Source: a virus. From it: 33,024 nt of DNA. The stretch lies in the IMG/VR virus record IMGVR_UViG_3300034073_001260, positions 1-33,024 of that record; one strand, written 5' to 3'. The notes below the pieces were generated by a model. It did not search any database, was not told the origin of the DNA, and worked only from the letters and a program-made list of their open reading frames with translations. A program made the position numbers and the translations under genes. Below, in pieces: positions 6,512 through 13,337 of the stretch. Position 1 is the first letter of the stretch. Every line of letters starts with the position of its first letter.

Positions 6512-8058
6512 TGTCCCTGGTGGATGAGATTGTTCGGGCTAACCCGGAAGATCGGGCACGCCTGTTCTCGTCCCTTGACCAGCGGGAACGTCAGGCTGTG
6601 TTGCGGGCTCTTGACGATGAGATCTCTAATCCTTGGGCGAAGTACCGTGAGGATCCTGTTGGTTTCGTGACTGGGGCTCTAGGCGAACATGTCTGGTCGA
6701 AGCAGGTAGAGATCCTGGAATCGCTGTTGACGAACCGTAGGACTGCTGTTCCGGCATGTCACGCTCCTGGCAAATCTCATATCGCGGCTCGTGCTATCGC
6801 ATGGTGGGTGGCAGTTCATGATCCCGCTAAGACGAGGGTAGTGACTACGGCGAATACGTACCGTCAGGTGAAGGGCATTCTTTGGCCTCACATCCGTCGC
6901 GTGGTGAATCTTCACGGGCTGCCTGGTGAAGTGTTTACGACTGAGTGGAAGATTGACAACGTGGTTGTGGCGGACGGCTTCTCACCGTCGGATCACAATG
7001 AGACTGCTGTGCAGGGTATCCACGCTGAGAATCTGCTCGTGGTGGTGGATGAGGCTGGGGGTATTTCGAACACGATCGGGCAGGCACTTGAGGCGTTGAT
7101 GACTGGCGGCAACACCCGGTTGTTGCTGCTGGGTAACCCTCCAACGGACAACATGGGCTCGTGGTTCGAACGGGCCTGCAACAGTGACCTGTTCAATGTG
7201 ATCCCGATTTCGGCGTATGACACTCCTAACTTCACTGGCGAACCTGTTGGCCCGTGGGCTCGTAACCTCGTGGATCAGACGTGGGTGGATGACGTGATCC
7301 GCTCGTTCGGTGAGGAGTCGGCTTTCGTTCAGGCTCGTGTGTGGGCGAGATTCCCCAGGACTACGGAGAACGCGGTGATCCCGATTTCGTGGGTGGATCA
7401 GGCTCGTACGTGGCAGGCTCCGGAAGGTGGAATCCGGTTGGGTGTGGACGTTGCTGCTGATGGTGGCGATGAGTTCGTGATCGCTAAGGCTGATGGAATG
7501 CACGTCAAGGTAGTGCATGGATCCCGTGGCAATAAGAATCCGGTGGAAGTGGCAGGCACTGTGCTGCGGCACATCCTGGAGGCAGAGAAGATCCACGAGG
7601 AGCGTCGGATCCCGGATCGTGTGCGGGTGAAGATTGACTCCATCGGTGTCGGCTGGGGTATCTGTGGATTGCTGGAAGAGTGGGGCAAGGAGGGCCGTCA
7701 CCACTCGGACGTGATCGCGGTGAACGTGGCGCAGTCACCTCATGACAAAGAGAAGTTCGCCAATCAGCGGGCTGAAATGTGGTGGGCAATGCGGGAACTG
7801 TTGCAACCGGATGAGCACGGCGAGCAGACCGTATCGCTAGGGATAGACCACAAAGAGGTTGCTCAGTTGACTGCTCCTTCGTACAAGTCCAACTCGTCAG
7901 GCCGCATACAGATCGAATCGAAGGCTGACATGTCTGCGCGAGGTATCGGATCTCCTGACCGGGCTGAGGCTCTGCTGCTGGCTGTGTTTGAACCTCCCCG
8001 GCACGTGATTCCGGATGTGGCTCCGTTGTCGTTACCTGGCACGAATAGTTGGATCTAG
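6511..8058 (+). CDS. terL: Terminase large subunit (ATPase-nuclease)
   Basis: The 515-residue motor protein cuts concatemers and pumps DNA into the prohead. The Walker A box is ACHAPGKS (residues 82-89), a variant with a non-glycine first position. The Walker B box is LLVVVDEAG with D180 and E181. The C-terminal RNase H-like nuclease shows aspartates at D313 (LGVDVAADGG), D376 (VKIDSIG) and D483 (GSPDRAEA). Length and order are complete. GTG 6511 overlaps the small subunit stop, indicating coupling. Confidence 0.95.
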   Translation: MSLVDEIVRANPEDRARLFSSLDQRERQAVLRALDDEISNPWAKYREDPVGFVTGALGEHVWSKQVEILESLLTNRRTAVPACHAPGKSHIAARAIAWWVAVHDPAKTRVVTTANTYRQVKGILWPHIRRVVNLHGLPGEVFTTEWKIDNVVVADGFSPSDHNETAVQGIHAENLLVVVDEAGGISNTIGQALEALMTGGNTRLLLLGNPPTDNMGSWFERACNSDLFNVIPISAYDTPNFTGEPVGPWARNLVDQTWVDDVIRSFGEESAFVQARVWARFPRTTENAVIPISWVDQARTWQAPEGGIRLGVDVAADGGDEFVIAKADGMHVKVVHGSRGNKNPVEVAGTVLRHILEAEKIHEERRIPDRVRVKIDSIGVGWGICGLLEEWGKEGRHHSDVIAVNVAQSPHDKEKFANQRAEMWWAMRELLQPDEHGEQTVSLGIDHKEVAQLTAPSYKSNSSGRIQIESKADMSARGIGSPDRAEALLLAVFEPPRHVIPDVAPLSLPGTNSWI

Positions 8059-8067
8059 GAGGAGTTC

Positions 8068-8184
8068 GTGAAGGAGTTCTACGGAAAATGGAAATGGTCG
8101 AAGAAGCGTCAGGCGTGGATTTGGAAGTGGAAACGTCGTAAGGTCAAGAAACTCAGGGGAGAAAAAGATGAGAGTATGGCATAG
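8068..8184 (+). CDS. Trp/Lys/Arg-rich microprotein (38 aa)
   Basis: A GTG start preceded by AGGAGGAG at 8057-8064 opens a 38-residue peptide with five tryptophans and about fifteen Lys/Arg residues, arranged W-x-W, W-x-W-x-W and K-R-R. It overlaps the next gene by 17 bases and spans that gene's Shine-Dalgarno sequence, so its translation should affect the next start. The excellent ribosome binding site favours a real gene. Function unknown; such a peptide would bind nucleic acid or membranes. Confidence 0.5.
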   Translation: MKEFYGKWKWSKKRQAWIWKWKRRKVKKLRGEKDESMA

Positions 8185-8404
8185 CGTCCAGGGTGACGAT
8201 CCTGTGTTTTATGAAGGCGGCTACGGCGCCGAGGTTGTTGCGGACGGTTGGCTGGATGTGGCTTTGTGTGTTTCAGGTGACCGTGTTCGTTTGATCCTGG
8301 AAGGAGATGGGGGGCAGGCTTGTGTCTGTTTGGATGAGGCTGGGCTCGTTGAGTTGCATAGGCGGATTGCGGTTGCTCGGGATTTGTTGAGGAAAGACTT
8401 GTAA
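8168..8404 (+). CDS. Hypothetical protein (78 aa)
   Basis: A 78-residue beta-rich protein (VQGDDPVFYEGG, LDVALCVSGDRVRLILEG) ending in a helix (DEAGLVELHRRIAVARDLLRK). ATG 8168 has AGGGGAG at a good distance. Small proteins with this strand-strand-helix plan and a 'L-x-x-A-R-D-x-L' tail are common in actinophages, but no function is assignable. Confidence 0.65.
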   Translation: MRVWHSVQGDDPVFYEGGYGAEVVADGWLDVALCVSGDRVRLILEGDGGQACVCLDEAGLVELHRRIAVARDLLRKDL

Positions 8405-8408
8405 AAAT

Positions 8409-8517
8409 CGGACATTTGCGACAAAAAAATTTTTAAAAAAATCTTTGAAATACGCTTGACACGACGGGGGCGTGGCCTTATTGTTTGAGTATAAGCAAAC
8501 GAGAGGGGAACCAAGTG
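8409..8517 (+). promoter_or_regulatory. Accessory-gene promoter module 1 with leader stem-loop
   Basis: CGGACATTT at 8409-8417 is followed by an A/T-rich stretch (8421-8450, UP-element-like). TTGACA (8456-8461), a 17-bp spacer containing GACGGGGGCG, and TATTGT (8479-8484) follow. The start of the transcript can fold GTTTG/CAAAC around an 8-base loop, followed by GAGAGGGG as Shine-Dalgarno for GTG 8515. Bases 8439-8460 recur identically at 8733-8754. This is the best sigma70-like promoter of the region. Confidence 0.75.
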
Positions 8518-8721
8518 AACGCCACCGAAATCAAAATCATCCGCCAGTACGTAGAGAACCTGGCTGAGACCGGAGATGAAATGCGTGCGGCATTCATCAC
8601 CTGCACCTCAATCCGTGACGAGGCAACTGCCAAGTGGGGAGAAGAGACTGGCATCAAAGCGTTCCACGCAACTGCTGATCTGATCGCTCGCGTGATCCGG
8701 GCCGCTGGTGCGGCAGCGTAA
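8515..8721 (+). CDS. Hypothetical protein (68 aa)
   Basis: First gene after promoter module 1. The 68-residue product is entirely helical (NATEIKIIRQYVENLAETGDE, then TGIKAFHATADLIARVIRAAG) with no recognisable domain. GTG 8515 fits the GAGAGGGG ribosome site. It stands as its own unit, because a second promoter follows at 8750. Confidence 0.65.
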   Translation: MNATEIKIIRQYVENLAETGDEMRAAFITCTSIRDEATAKWGEETGIKAFHATADLIARVIRAAGAAA

Positions 8722-8732
8722 TCCTGACAAAT

Positions 8733-8821
8733 AAATCTTTGAAATACGCTTGACGTGACGGGGGCGACCCGTTACCGTAGGTTGAGTGAGGGCGAGGGGC
8801 TCTCACCACTGAGAGAGGGGG
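8733..8821 (+). promoter_or_regulatory. Accessory-gene promoter module 2 with leader stem-loop
   Basis: Bases 8733-8754 duplicate the 22 bases ending in the -35 region of module 1. TTGACG (8750-8755), a 17-bp spacer with GACGGGGGCG (8757-8766) and TACCGT (8773-8778) form the promoter. The leader has GAGGGG, then the stem CTCTCA (8800-8805)/TGAGAG (8810-8815) around a CCAC loop, then AGAGGGGG as ribosome site for ATG 8827. No CGGACATTT is present here. Confidence 0.7.
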
Positions 8822-8826
8822 CAGTC

Positions 8827-9186
8827 ATGGGACTGCAAGTAGGTCTGTACCGGAACGATTACAACTCCTGCAACAACGTGTTCGGAGGCTGGACTACCGT
8901 AACTCTGACCAACGTTGAAGGGCCGTTTGATCCAACACCTAATGCGCCCGCAGCCGTGGTCAAGAAAAATTCACACGGCAATCCCGTCATCTACCCGGAC
9001 ATGGAGTGGATGCACGCTCACGACATGCACGACACGGTGCGTGAGAACGGGCACTTCGCTTTCGGCGGAGCGTACGCAGGCACTACCGATTCACGGTTCG
9101 GTGAAGCACTGCGCGCAATGGGCACTCACGGCTACTTCGCTGTGCCCGTCCATGACTACTCATTCGACCTGGAGGCGCAGTCATGA
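8827..9186 (+). CDS. Hypothetical protein (119 aa)
   Basis: The true start is ATG 8827 after the module 2 leader, not the upstream ATG in the promoter. The 119-residue protein has several Asn/Gly/Tyr-rich segments (YRNDYNSCNNVFGGW), a His-rich stretch (MHAHDMHD) and a 'NGHFAFGGAYAGTTDSRFGEALRAMG' core. It looks globular and soluble. Not recognised. It overlaps the ArdC-like gene by 4 bases, so it may act in early takeover or anti-host defence. Confidence 0.65.
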   Translation: MGLQVGLYRNDYNSCNNVFGGWTTVTLTNVEGPFDPTPNAPAAVVKKNSHGNPVIYPDMEWMHAHDMHDTVRENGHFAFGGAYAGTTDSRFGEALRAMGTHGYFAVPVHDYSFDLEAQS

Positions 9187-9548
9187 GCAAGATGACCAAA
9201 GAAGAGAAGCAAGCCCGCATCGCTCACCTACGCGAGATCGCTAAGGCGTACGAGGAGGGTGTGGATCCGGAGCAGATCGTGAAGGAGTATCCGGCACTCG
9301 TAGCCCGTTATTCGATCCGGAACGTGTTTCTGATCCTGGCGCAGCGTCCAAGCGCGACGGAGTGTGCAGGCTTCCATGACTGGAAGCACGTGAACCGTCA
9401 GGTGTCGAAGGGGGCGAAGGGCATCGCAATCCTTGTGCCGATGAAGGGCAAGGATGAGGACGGCGAAGAGGGTCGTTTGTGGTTCACTTGGAGATACGTG
9501 TTCGACATCGCTGACACGGAGCCCGTTGAGGGAGAGGTTGCAGCATGA
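9183..9548 (+). CDS. ArdC N-terminal-domain-like antirestriction protein
   Basis: The 121-residue protein matches the single-stranded DNA binding N-terminal domain of ArdC/LtrC proteins. It has a helical lead-in, then 'YSIRNVFLILAQRPSATECAGFHDW', followed by VNRQVSKGAKGIAILVPM and a W-F-T-W-R-Y-V-F-D strand. Full-length ArdC has a C-terminal metallopeptidase domain that is absent here, so this is a stand-alone DNA-binding version. ArdC proteins protect incoming plasmid DNA from restriction; antirestriction here is inferred. Confidence 0.7.
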   Translation: MSKMTKEEKQARIAHLREIAKAYEEGVDPEQIVKEYPALVARYSIRNVFLILAQRPSATECAGFHDWKHVNRQVSKGAKGIAILVPMKGKDEDGEEGRLWFTWRYVFDIADTEPVEGEVAA

Positions 9549-9742
9549 GTACCCCGTTGCATGATCACTGGGATGAGGCGTACGAGAAGGGCCGACAGGA
9601 CATGTTGGCTGAGTGTCTGGAGATTGCCCGAAATGTCCCGGCAGAGACCACGGTGAACGGTGATCGTTGGCAGGACATATCCGGAGTCCGTGTGCGGCAT
9701 GTCACGATTGATCGGCTTCAAGCGTTGGGCCGTCAGTCATGA
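9545..9742 (+). CDS. Hypothetical protein (65 aa)
   Basis: A 65-residue protein with an N-terminal amphipathic helix (HWDEAYEKGRQDMLAECLEIARN) and a short basic second part ending in a helix. It overlaps its neighbours by 4 bases on both sides (ATGA), in the ArdC-like operon. Not recognised. Confidence 0.6.
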   Translation: MSTPLHDHWDEAYEKGRQDMLAECLEIARNVPAETTVNGDRWQDISGVRVRHVTIDRLQALGRQS

Positions 9743-9873
9743 GAGGTAAGCGATGGTTGTGGAATAGGAATGATCGTGCCGATTACGGAACGCGAGACGT
9801 TTTTGAGAGTCTCAGGGGCTCAAAGCGGCATCACTGTGCCGATTGTGTTACCGACAGGAGAAGTCGTGACTGA
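9739..9873 (+). CDS. Basic CxxC microprotein (44 aa)
   Basis: ATG 9739 overlaps the preceding stop. The 44-residue peptide is rich in Arg (MRGKRWLWNRNDRADY) and has H-H-C-A-D-C. It competes with a longer frame starting at ATG 9770. The coupled start at 9739 plus a good ribosome site for GTG 9866 favour this peptide followed by the 39-residue gene. Confidence 0.4.
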   Translation: MRGKRWLWNRNDRADYGTRDVFESLRGSKRHHCADCVTDRRSRD

Positions 9874-9985
9874 TGATCAACTGTCGTTTACCGACGAGGA
9901 ACTGTTCATCGCTCAGGAACTCTGGTCGTTAGTGGAGCAGGCGCGGCAGCGCGGTACGTGGATCTTCGACAAGGAGAAGTCATGA
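9866..9985 (+). CDS. Hypothetical protein (39 aa)
   Basis: GTG 9866 has AGGAG at 9856-9860, a better start than ATG 9770, which would give 71 residues but lacks a proper ribosome site. The product (DDQLSFTDEELFIAQELWSLVEQARQRG) is one long acidic-to-basic helix. It overlaps the HTH gene by 4 bases. Not recognised. Confidence 0.5.
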   Translation: MTDDQLSFTDEELFIAQELWSLVEQARQRGTWIFDKEKS

Positions 9986-10611
9986 TAGCGGAGCCGGATC
10001 TGTTCAGCCTTCCGGAACTGCCGTACGCGGGATCTTCCGGCTGGTCGGGATCTTCCACGAGCAAGACCCGTGCCGATGACGCTGACCGTTCCGGAGAGAC
10101 CAGAGACCGTCAGGCATACGTTCTCAGGCTTTTGGCCCGTAAACGCGATTTAGGGGCTACCTGGAAGGATATTGCGGAGGAAACGGGTTGGCATCACGGC
10201 AACGCATCTGGAGCCCTCTCAGTGCTCCACAAGACCGCGAAGATCGCTAGGCTCACGGAGAAGCGGAACCGCTGCAAGGTGTACGTGCTTCCGGAGTATG
10301 TTTACGGGAGGGACACGGAACGTCATGGTGGTAGGCTTAGGGGAACGGCTGGCAACGCACCGGAGGTGGTTCGTATGATGACCGAACGTCAGGCAGATGT
10401 TTTGATCGCCGCACAACCCGCGCTGATCAATCAGGTAGCCCGAACGATTGAGGGAGTAACACAAGATGACGCTCACCGTATGGCAGAGAAAGTCATTGGG
10501 ACTGTCGCAGATTGGCTGTCTAACTTCCGCCCTGCGGAGTTCGGAGATGACTACTGCACTCCGCTGGATCTCACTGCTTTCATCCTTAGGGGAGGGCAAC
10601 TCAGTGAGTGA
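9982..10611 (+). CDS. Winged helix-turn-helix DNA-binding protein
   Basis: The 209-residue protein belongs to a type widespread in actinophages. It has an N-terminal GSSGWSGSSTSKTRAD tract, then a winged helix with TWKDIAEETGWHHGNASGALSVLHKT and AKIARLTEKRNRCKVYVLPEYV. The C-terminal half is helical and variable. The winged helix has the MarR/replication-protein look and should bind DNA as a regulator of the accessory block. AAGGAG precedes ATG 9982. Confidence 0.75.
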   Translation: MIAEPDLFSLPELPYAGSSGWSGSSTSKTRADDADRSGETRDRQAYVLRLLARKRDLGATWKDIAEETGWHHGNASGALSVLHKTAKIARLTEKRNRCKVYVLPEYVYGRDTERHGGRLRGTAGNAPEVVRMMTERQADVLIAAQPALINQVARTIEGVTQDDAHRMAEKVIGTVADWLSNFRPAEFGDDYCTPLDLTAFILRGGQLSE

Positions 10612-10699
10612 ACCTGTGGAGCGATGCTCGTGCGGAGCATGGCGGCACAAATCACGAGACTGCTCAACGTGCAAGATGTTGGGAGATCAACGCAAGTAG
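10604..10699 (+). CDS. Zinc-ribbon microprotein (31 aa)
   Basis: GTG 10604 follows GGGGAGGG at good spacing and overlaps the HTH gene end by 8 bases. The 31-residue peptide has C-S-C, a His and C-S-T-C, enough for one zinc site. Function unknown. It is one of several zinc microproteins in this phage. Confidence 0.5.
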   Translation: MSEPVERCSCGAWRHKSRDCSTCKMLGDQRK

Positions 10700-10719
10700 A
10701 CGCTCTGAGGGGAGCACAA

Positions 10720-10881
10720 ATGAGCACGAGAACGGAACCGACAAAGACATGCCCAGCGTGTAACGGGCGCGGATCTACATGGCGTTATGACCGTCGGGTG
10801 GGGAAAAGTCTTAGTCAAGAGTGCACGTTGTGTGACAGTGAAGGATCTGTTTGGTTCAACGTGTACCTACCGGAAGAGTGA
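10720..10881 (+). CDS. DnaJ-type zinc-knuckle protein (53 aa)
   Basis: The 53-residue product has CPACNGRG and CTLCDSEG, the paired CxxCxGxG-like repeats of the DnaJ zinc domain. A stand-alone version like this could bind unfolded protein or nucleic acid. The ribosome site ACGCTCTGAGGGGAGCA (10700-10716) is identical over 17 bases to the leader of the initiator gene at 1146-1162. Confidence 0.7.
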   Translation: MSTRTEPTKTCPACNGRGSTWRYDRRVGKSLSQECTLCDSEGSVWFNVYLPEE

Positions 10882-10884
10882 CGG

Positions 10885-10896
10885 TACTGTGCAGTC
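10885..10896 (+). promoter_or_regulatory. -10 box of a likely leaderless transcript
   Basis: TACTGT at 10885-10890 is followed by six bases and ATG 10897, with no Shine-Dalgarno sequence. This matches the leaderless geometry seen at 6037, 14007 and 19308. Confidence 0.35.
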
Positions 10897-11049
10897 ATGG
10901 ATGAAGAGCCGCTGATCCGTTGTCAACAATGTGGGGCTCCAGGTGGCAAGGCATATCGTGGATGGTTACTCTGGTGTGAAAGATGCCAGCGAGGGGATTT
11001 GGAGTGGTTCGATGACAGACTGGTCGTTAGCCCTGTGCAGGGAAACTGA
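10897..11049 (+). CDS. Zinc-ribbon protein (50 aa)
   Basis: The 50-residue peptide has two knuckles, CQQCGAPGG and CERCQRG, separated by 15 residues, a classic zinc ribbon, followed by an acidic tail. It appears leaderless. It overlaps the WhiB gene by 38 bases in another frame, an unusually long overlap, so one of the two starts could be misplaced; both products have clear metal motifs. Confidence 0.6.
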   Translation: MDEEPLIRCQQCGAPGGKAYRGWLLWCERCQRGDLEWFDDRLVVSPVQGN

Positions 11050-11233
11050 TCCTGAGTTGTTCTTCCCGCAAACATGGGGTGAGAGCAGAGACGCACGCAA
11101 GACATGTGAACGTTGCGACATTCGTATCGAATGTTTGGAATTCGCGTTGAACGATTCAAGCCTCCTTGGAATTTGGGGAGGAGTAACCGAACGTGAACGG
11201 ACTCGTATGAGGAGTCGTAAGAGAGCAGCGTGA
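11012..11233 (+). CDS. WhiB-family iron-sulfur transcription factor
   Basis: The 73-residue protein has the four [4Fe-4S]-binding cysteines C9, C32, C35 and C41 (CERCDIRIEC spacing), the D-P-E-L-F-F-P segment and the turn GIWGGVTERER. A basic C-terminus (RMRSRKRAA) should bind DNA. WhiB proteins interact with the host housekeeping sigma factor and exist only in Actinobacteria and their phages. Start ATG 11012 gives the standard length. It could redirect host transcription or act as a superinfection factor. Confidence 0.9.
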   Translation: MTDWSLALCRETDPELFFPQTWGESRDARKTCERCDIRIECLEFALNDSSLLGIWGGVTERERTRMRSRKRAA

Positions 11234-11240
11234 CACGGAT

Positions 11241-11270
11241 GTGACATCAATACGACATGTCCGTTACCAT
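11241..11270 (+). promoter_or_regulatory. Candidate promoter upstream of lysozyme-like gene
   Basis: GTGACA (11241-11246), an 18-bp spacer and TACCAT (11265-11270) lie in the only sizeable gap of this block, before the exported lysozyme-like gene. The match is moderate. The remaining leader (11271-11347) shows no clear structure. Confidence 0.35.
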
Positions 11271-11347
11271 TGAAACTTCATGCCCGCCGTCTAGTGGAGG
11301 TTGCCTATCGAAGATGCGAAGCCCTGTCCGCCGAGCATTGGAGAATC

Positions 11348-11848
11348 ATGCGAAGCCTGATAAACGCAATAATCGCAACACTGTTTTTGATCTTGACAAC
11401 TACAACAGCACAAGCGGCAACACCGCCGCCCGTGGATCCACCGGGCAAGGTTGAGGGGAAACAACCGTCCGCATACCGTGGAAAGTTCTACATCTCATCT
11501 CAAGAGCCGTATCGCATGTGTGTGGCACAGCGAGAAGGCCGTCATCAGTATTGGGTGACTGGATCTAACGGCACGTATTTGGGTACGTATCAAATGACAC
11601 ATGCACTCGCTAAGGGCGCAGTGTGGATGATCACTCCTGAACTCAAGCGCATGTTTGAGAAAGAGCAAGGTAAGAAGATCCGTGATGAACTGTTCGCAAC
11701 TAAGCCGACTAAGTGGAATCGGTTCTACTGGGATATGGCGTTCTTCACTGTCTTGAACTGGGAGCATCCTGGATCTGGTGCGAATCATTGGGCAGGCGGC
11801 AGATTCTCGTGCCGCATCGGTATGTCAGATTGGGGTGGCGACAGATGA
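11348..11848 (+). CDS. Exported transglycosylase/lysozyme-like protein
   Basis: The 166-residue protein starts with a Sec signal peptide (MRSLINAIIATLFLILTTTT, cleavage after AQA). The mature part has the lysozyme/Rpf-like pattern: C-V-A-Q-R-E-G with a candidate catalytic Glu, then NGTYLGTYQMTHALAKGAVW, and a second Cys near the end (FSCRI) for a disulfide. It probably cleaves peptidoglycan outside the membrane. The start at ATG 11348 is supported by TTGGAG upstream. It may be a signal-exported endolysin, or a cell-wall factor changing the infected host. No holin is adjacent. Confidence 0.6.
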   Translation: MRSLINAIIATLFLILTTTTAQAATPPPVDPPGKVEGKQPSAYRGKFYISSQEPYRMCVAQREGRHQYWVTGSNGTYLGTYQMTHALAKGAVWMITPELKRMFEKEQGKKIRDELFATKPTKWNRFYWDMAFFTVLNWEHPGSGANHWAGGRFSCRIGMSDWGGDR

Positions 11849-12097
11849 GTGCAGAATGTCCTTGTGCTCGCTGGACTGCCACCACCACTGACCACTTACC
11901 CGTGCCCTGTATGTCGGGTGACCGTACGTAGCGTTTGGACTACGGGGGAGGTGCTTATCACGATCAACTCCGAACCTGATCCACACGGCAACATCATCCC
12001 CTGGCCCGCTAAGGATCCGTGTGGGCTCACTCAGGCACGATTCGTGGACGTAGTGCTACCTGGAGAACAGTCATACAGCCTGCATCGCTGCCGATAA
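11849..12097 (+). CDS. Zinc-binding protein of a common actinophage type (82 aa)
   Basis: The 82-residue product contains YPCPVCRVTV followed by TTGEVLITINSEPDPHGNIIPW, a pattern shared by many small actinobacterial and phage proteins in which a CxxC knuckle precedes a D-P-x-P-x-G-N strand. Later Cys and His residues (DPCG, LHRC) can complete the metal site. The GTG start follows the lysozyme-like gene stop directly; no strong ribosome site is seen. Function unknown. Confidence 0.6.
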   Translation: MQNVLVLAGLPPPLTTYPCPVCRVTVRSVWTTGEVLITINSEPDPHGNIIPWPAKDPCGLTQARFVDVVLPGEQSYSLHRCR

Positions 12098-12117
12098 ACT
12101 TGTACGGGAGGTACGCG

Positions 12118-12384
12118 ATGTCGGAGCCAGAATCTGAACGTGTCACAGGCGCGTTGTATGACGTTGAGACTGGTATCGAAAATGCTATCCGGGCGTATGA
12201 CCGTGAGACGAATGAAGGCAATTCCATTCTCACCGGATGGGTCGTAGTCGCAGAGTGGATTGACGAGAACGGCGACCCGGCATTGTCAGCGTTTGCGATG
12301 GAGCGGATGCCGTACTGGAGAATCAACGCTCTGTTGGAAGCCGCTCCTGATCAGATCGAATACGATGAAGAGGACTGGGATTGA
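12118..12384 (+). CDS. Hypothetical acidic protein (88 aa)
   Basis: ATG 12118 has GGGAGG upstream. The 88-residue protein contains 'ILTGWVVVAEWIDENGDPAL' followed by MERMPYWRINALLEAA, a strand-strand-helix arrangement recurrent in actinobacterial and phage hypotheticals. It is strongly acidic at the end (EYDEEDWD). Function unknown. Confidence 0.7.
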   Translation: MSEPESERVTGALYDVETGIENAIRAYDRETNEGNSILTGWVVVAEWIDENGDPALSAFAMERMPYWRINALLEAAPDQIEYDEEDWD

Positions 12385-12563
12385 AAGCCCTGGACTCTGT
12401 TGTCAGCCAAGTTTCTATCTTGACGGATGAGGAGTTAGCGGAGTACATCTGCGAACTGGAGCGGGCTTACGTTCATCTGCTCATTGAGGCTGCTTTGAGG
12501 GGTACGACGATTGATGCTGCGACACGGCTCGGAGGTATTGTGAAACGGCTCCGTCCCGTCTAG
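12381..12563 (+). CDS. Hypothetical helical protein (60 aa)
   Basis: A TTG start overlapping the previous stop opens a 60-residue helical protein (LTDEELAEYICELERAYVHLLIEAALRG). Coupling to the upstream gene supports it. Not recognised. Confidence 0.5.
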   Translation: MKALDSVVSQVSILTDEELAEYICELERAYVHLLIEAALRGTTIDAATRLGGIVKRLRPV

Positions 12564-12572
12564 TCTCCACTC

Positions 12573-13337
12573 ATGTTGCTGACGCAGAACAGGGAACTCC
12601 GGCAAGACGGCGTGTGGAATTTCACTCTCCCGGCGTGGGTCGTGGAACTGCCGGACGGATCTCACTTCAATGTGTGCCCTCAGGCTGGAGCCTGCGCAAA
12701 GTTCTGCTATGCCCGTAACGGCACGTACCTGTTCCCGAAAGTTCGGGGTAAGCATCTTAGGAATCTTGAGATTGCACGTAGTGAAGATTTCTACGATGCG
12801 ATGGTGGAAGAGTTGAGTCATAAGAGATTCAGGGCTACTGGTGTTGCTCGTGTGATTCCAGGGTTAGATGATGTTTCGCATCTGTCGGCCTGGACTCAGG
12901 AATGGATGGGCAACGGCGGGCAGGCTGTCCGTATTCATGACTCAGGAGACTTCTTTGATGACACGTATCTGTTGCAATGGATAGATATAGCAAATGCTAT
13001 TCCGGATGTCCTGTTCTATGCGTACACGAAAGAGGTAGCCCTCGTTCAAGGAATGCAGGACGGTAGCGTTCCGTGGCCTGACAATTTCCTCGTATGTTTC
13101 TCAATGGGAGGCAGGCAAGATCACTTCATTGACCCGGACGTTGACCGTCATGCTGATGTTTTCCCTGACTTCGACTCCATGACTGCTGCTGGATACATGT
13201 CTCAACACTTGAGTGACCTGTTGTGTGTTCTCCTTCCGACCACGAGAATCGGGATCCCGCAGAACAATATTCCGCACGTGAAGAAGAAACTGGCAGGCAG
13301 GACGTTCGCTGAGGCTCAAGCGGAGCGAAGAAGGTGA
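12573..13337 (+). CDS. Gp88-family protein
   Basis: The 254-residue protein matches the phage Gp88 family named after mycobacteriophage L5 gene 88. It starts LTQNRELRQDGVWNFTLPAW and then has CPQAGACAKFCYARNGTY, a three-Cys cluster that probably binds metal or an iron-sulfur centre. A middle part with VRIHDSGDFF and a YAYTKEV strand follows. The biochemical activity of the family is not known to me. It appears leaderless: TAGTCT at 12561-12566 is six bases before ATG and there is no ribosome site. Confidence 0.85.
   Translation: MLLTQNRELRQDGVWNFTLPAWVVELPDGSHFNVCPQAGACAKFCYARNGTYLFPKVRGKHLRNLEIARSEDFYDAMVEELSHKRFRATGVARVIPGLDDVSHLSAWTQEWMGNGGQAVRIHDSGDFFDDTYLLQWIDIANAIPDVLFYAYTKEVALVQGMQDGSVPWPDNFLVCFSMGGRQDHFIDPDVDRHADVFPDFDSMTAAGYMSQHLSDLLCVLLPTTRIGIPQNNIPHVKKKLAGRTFAEAQAERRR

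Noticed and set aside
6982-7704. 240-codon frame on the - strand within the large terminase gene
   Set aside because: It is antisense to a gene with all catalytic motifs, has no ribosome site and no recognisable protein pattern.
9770-9985. 71-residue version of the gene ending at 9985
   Set aside because: ATG 9770 lacks a well-placed ribosome site, whereas GTG 9866 has AGGAG; the upstream part is better explained by the coupled frame at 9739.
11845-11931. 28-residue frame starting at the lysozyme-like stop
   Set aside because: The overlapping frame at 11849-12097 has a recognisable CxxC protein pattern and better explains the region.
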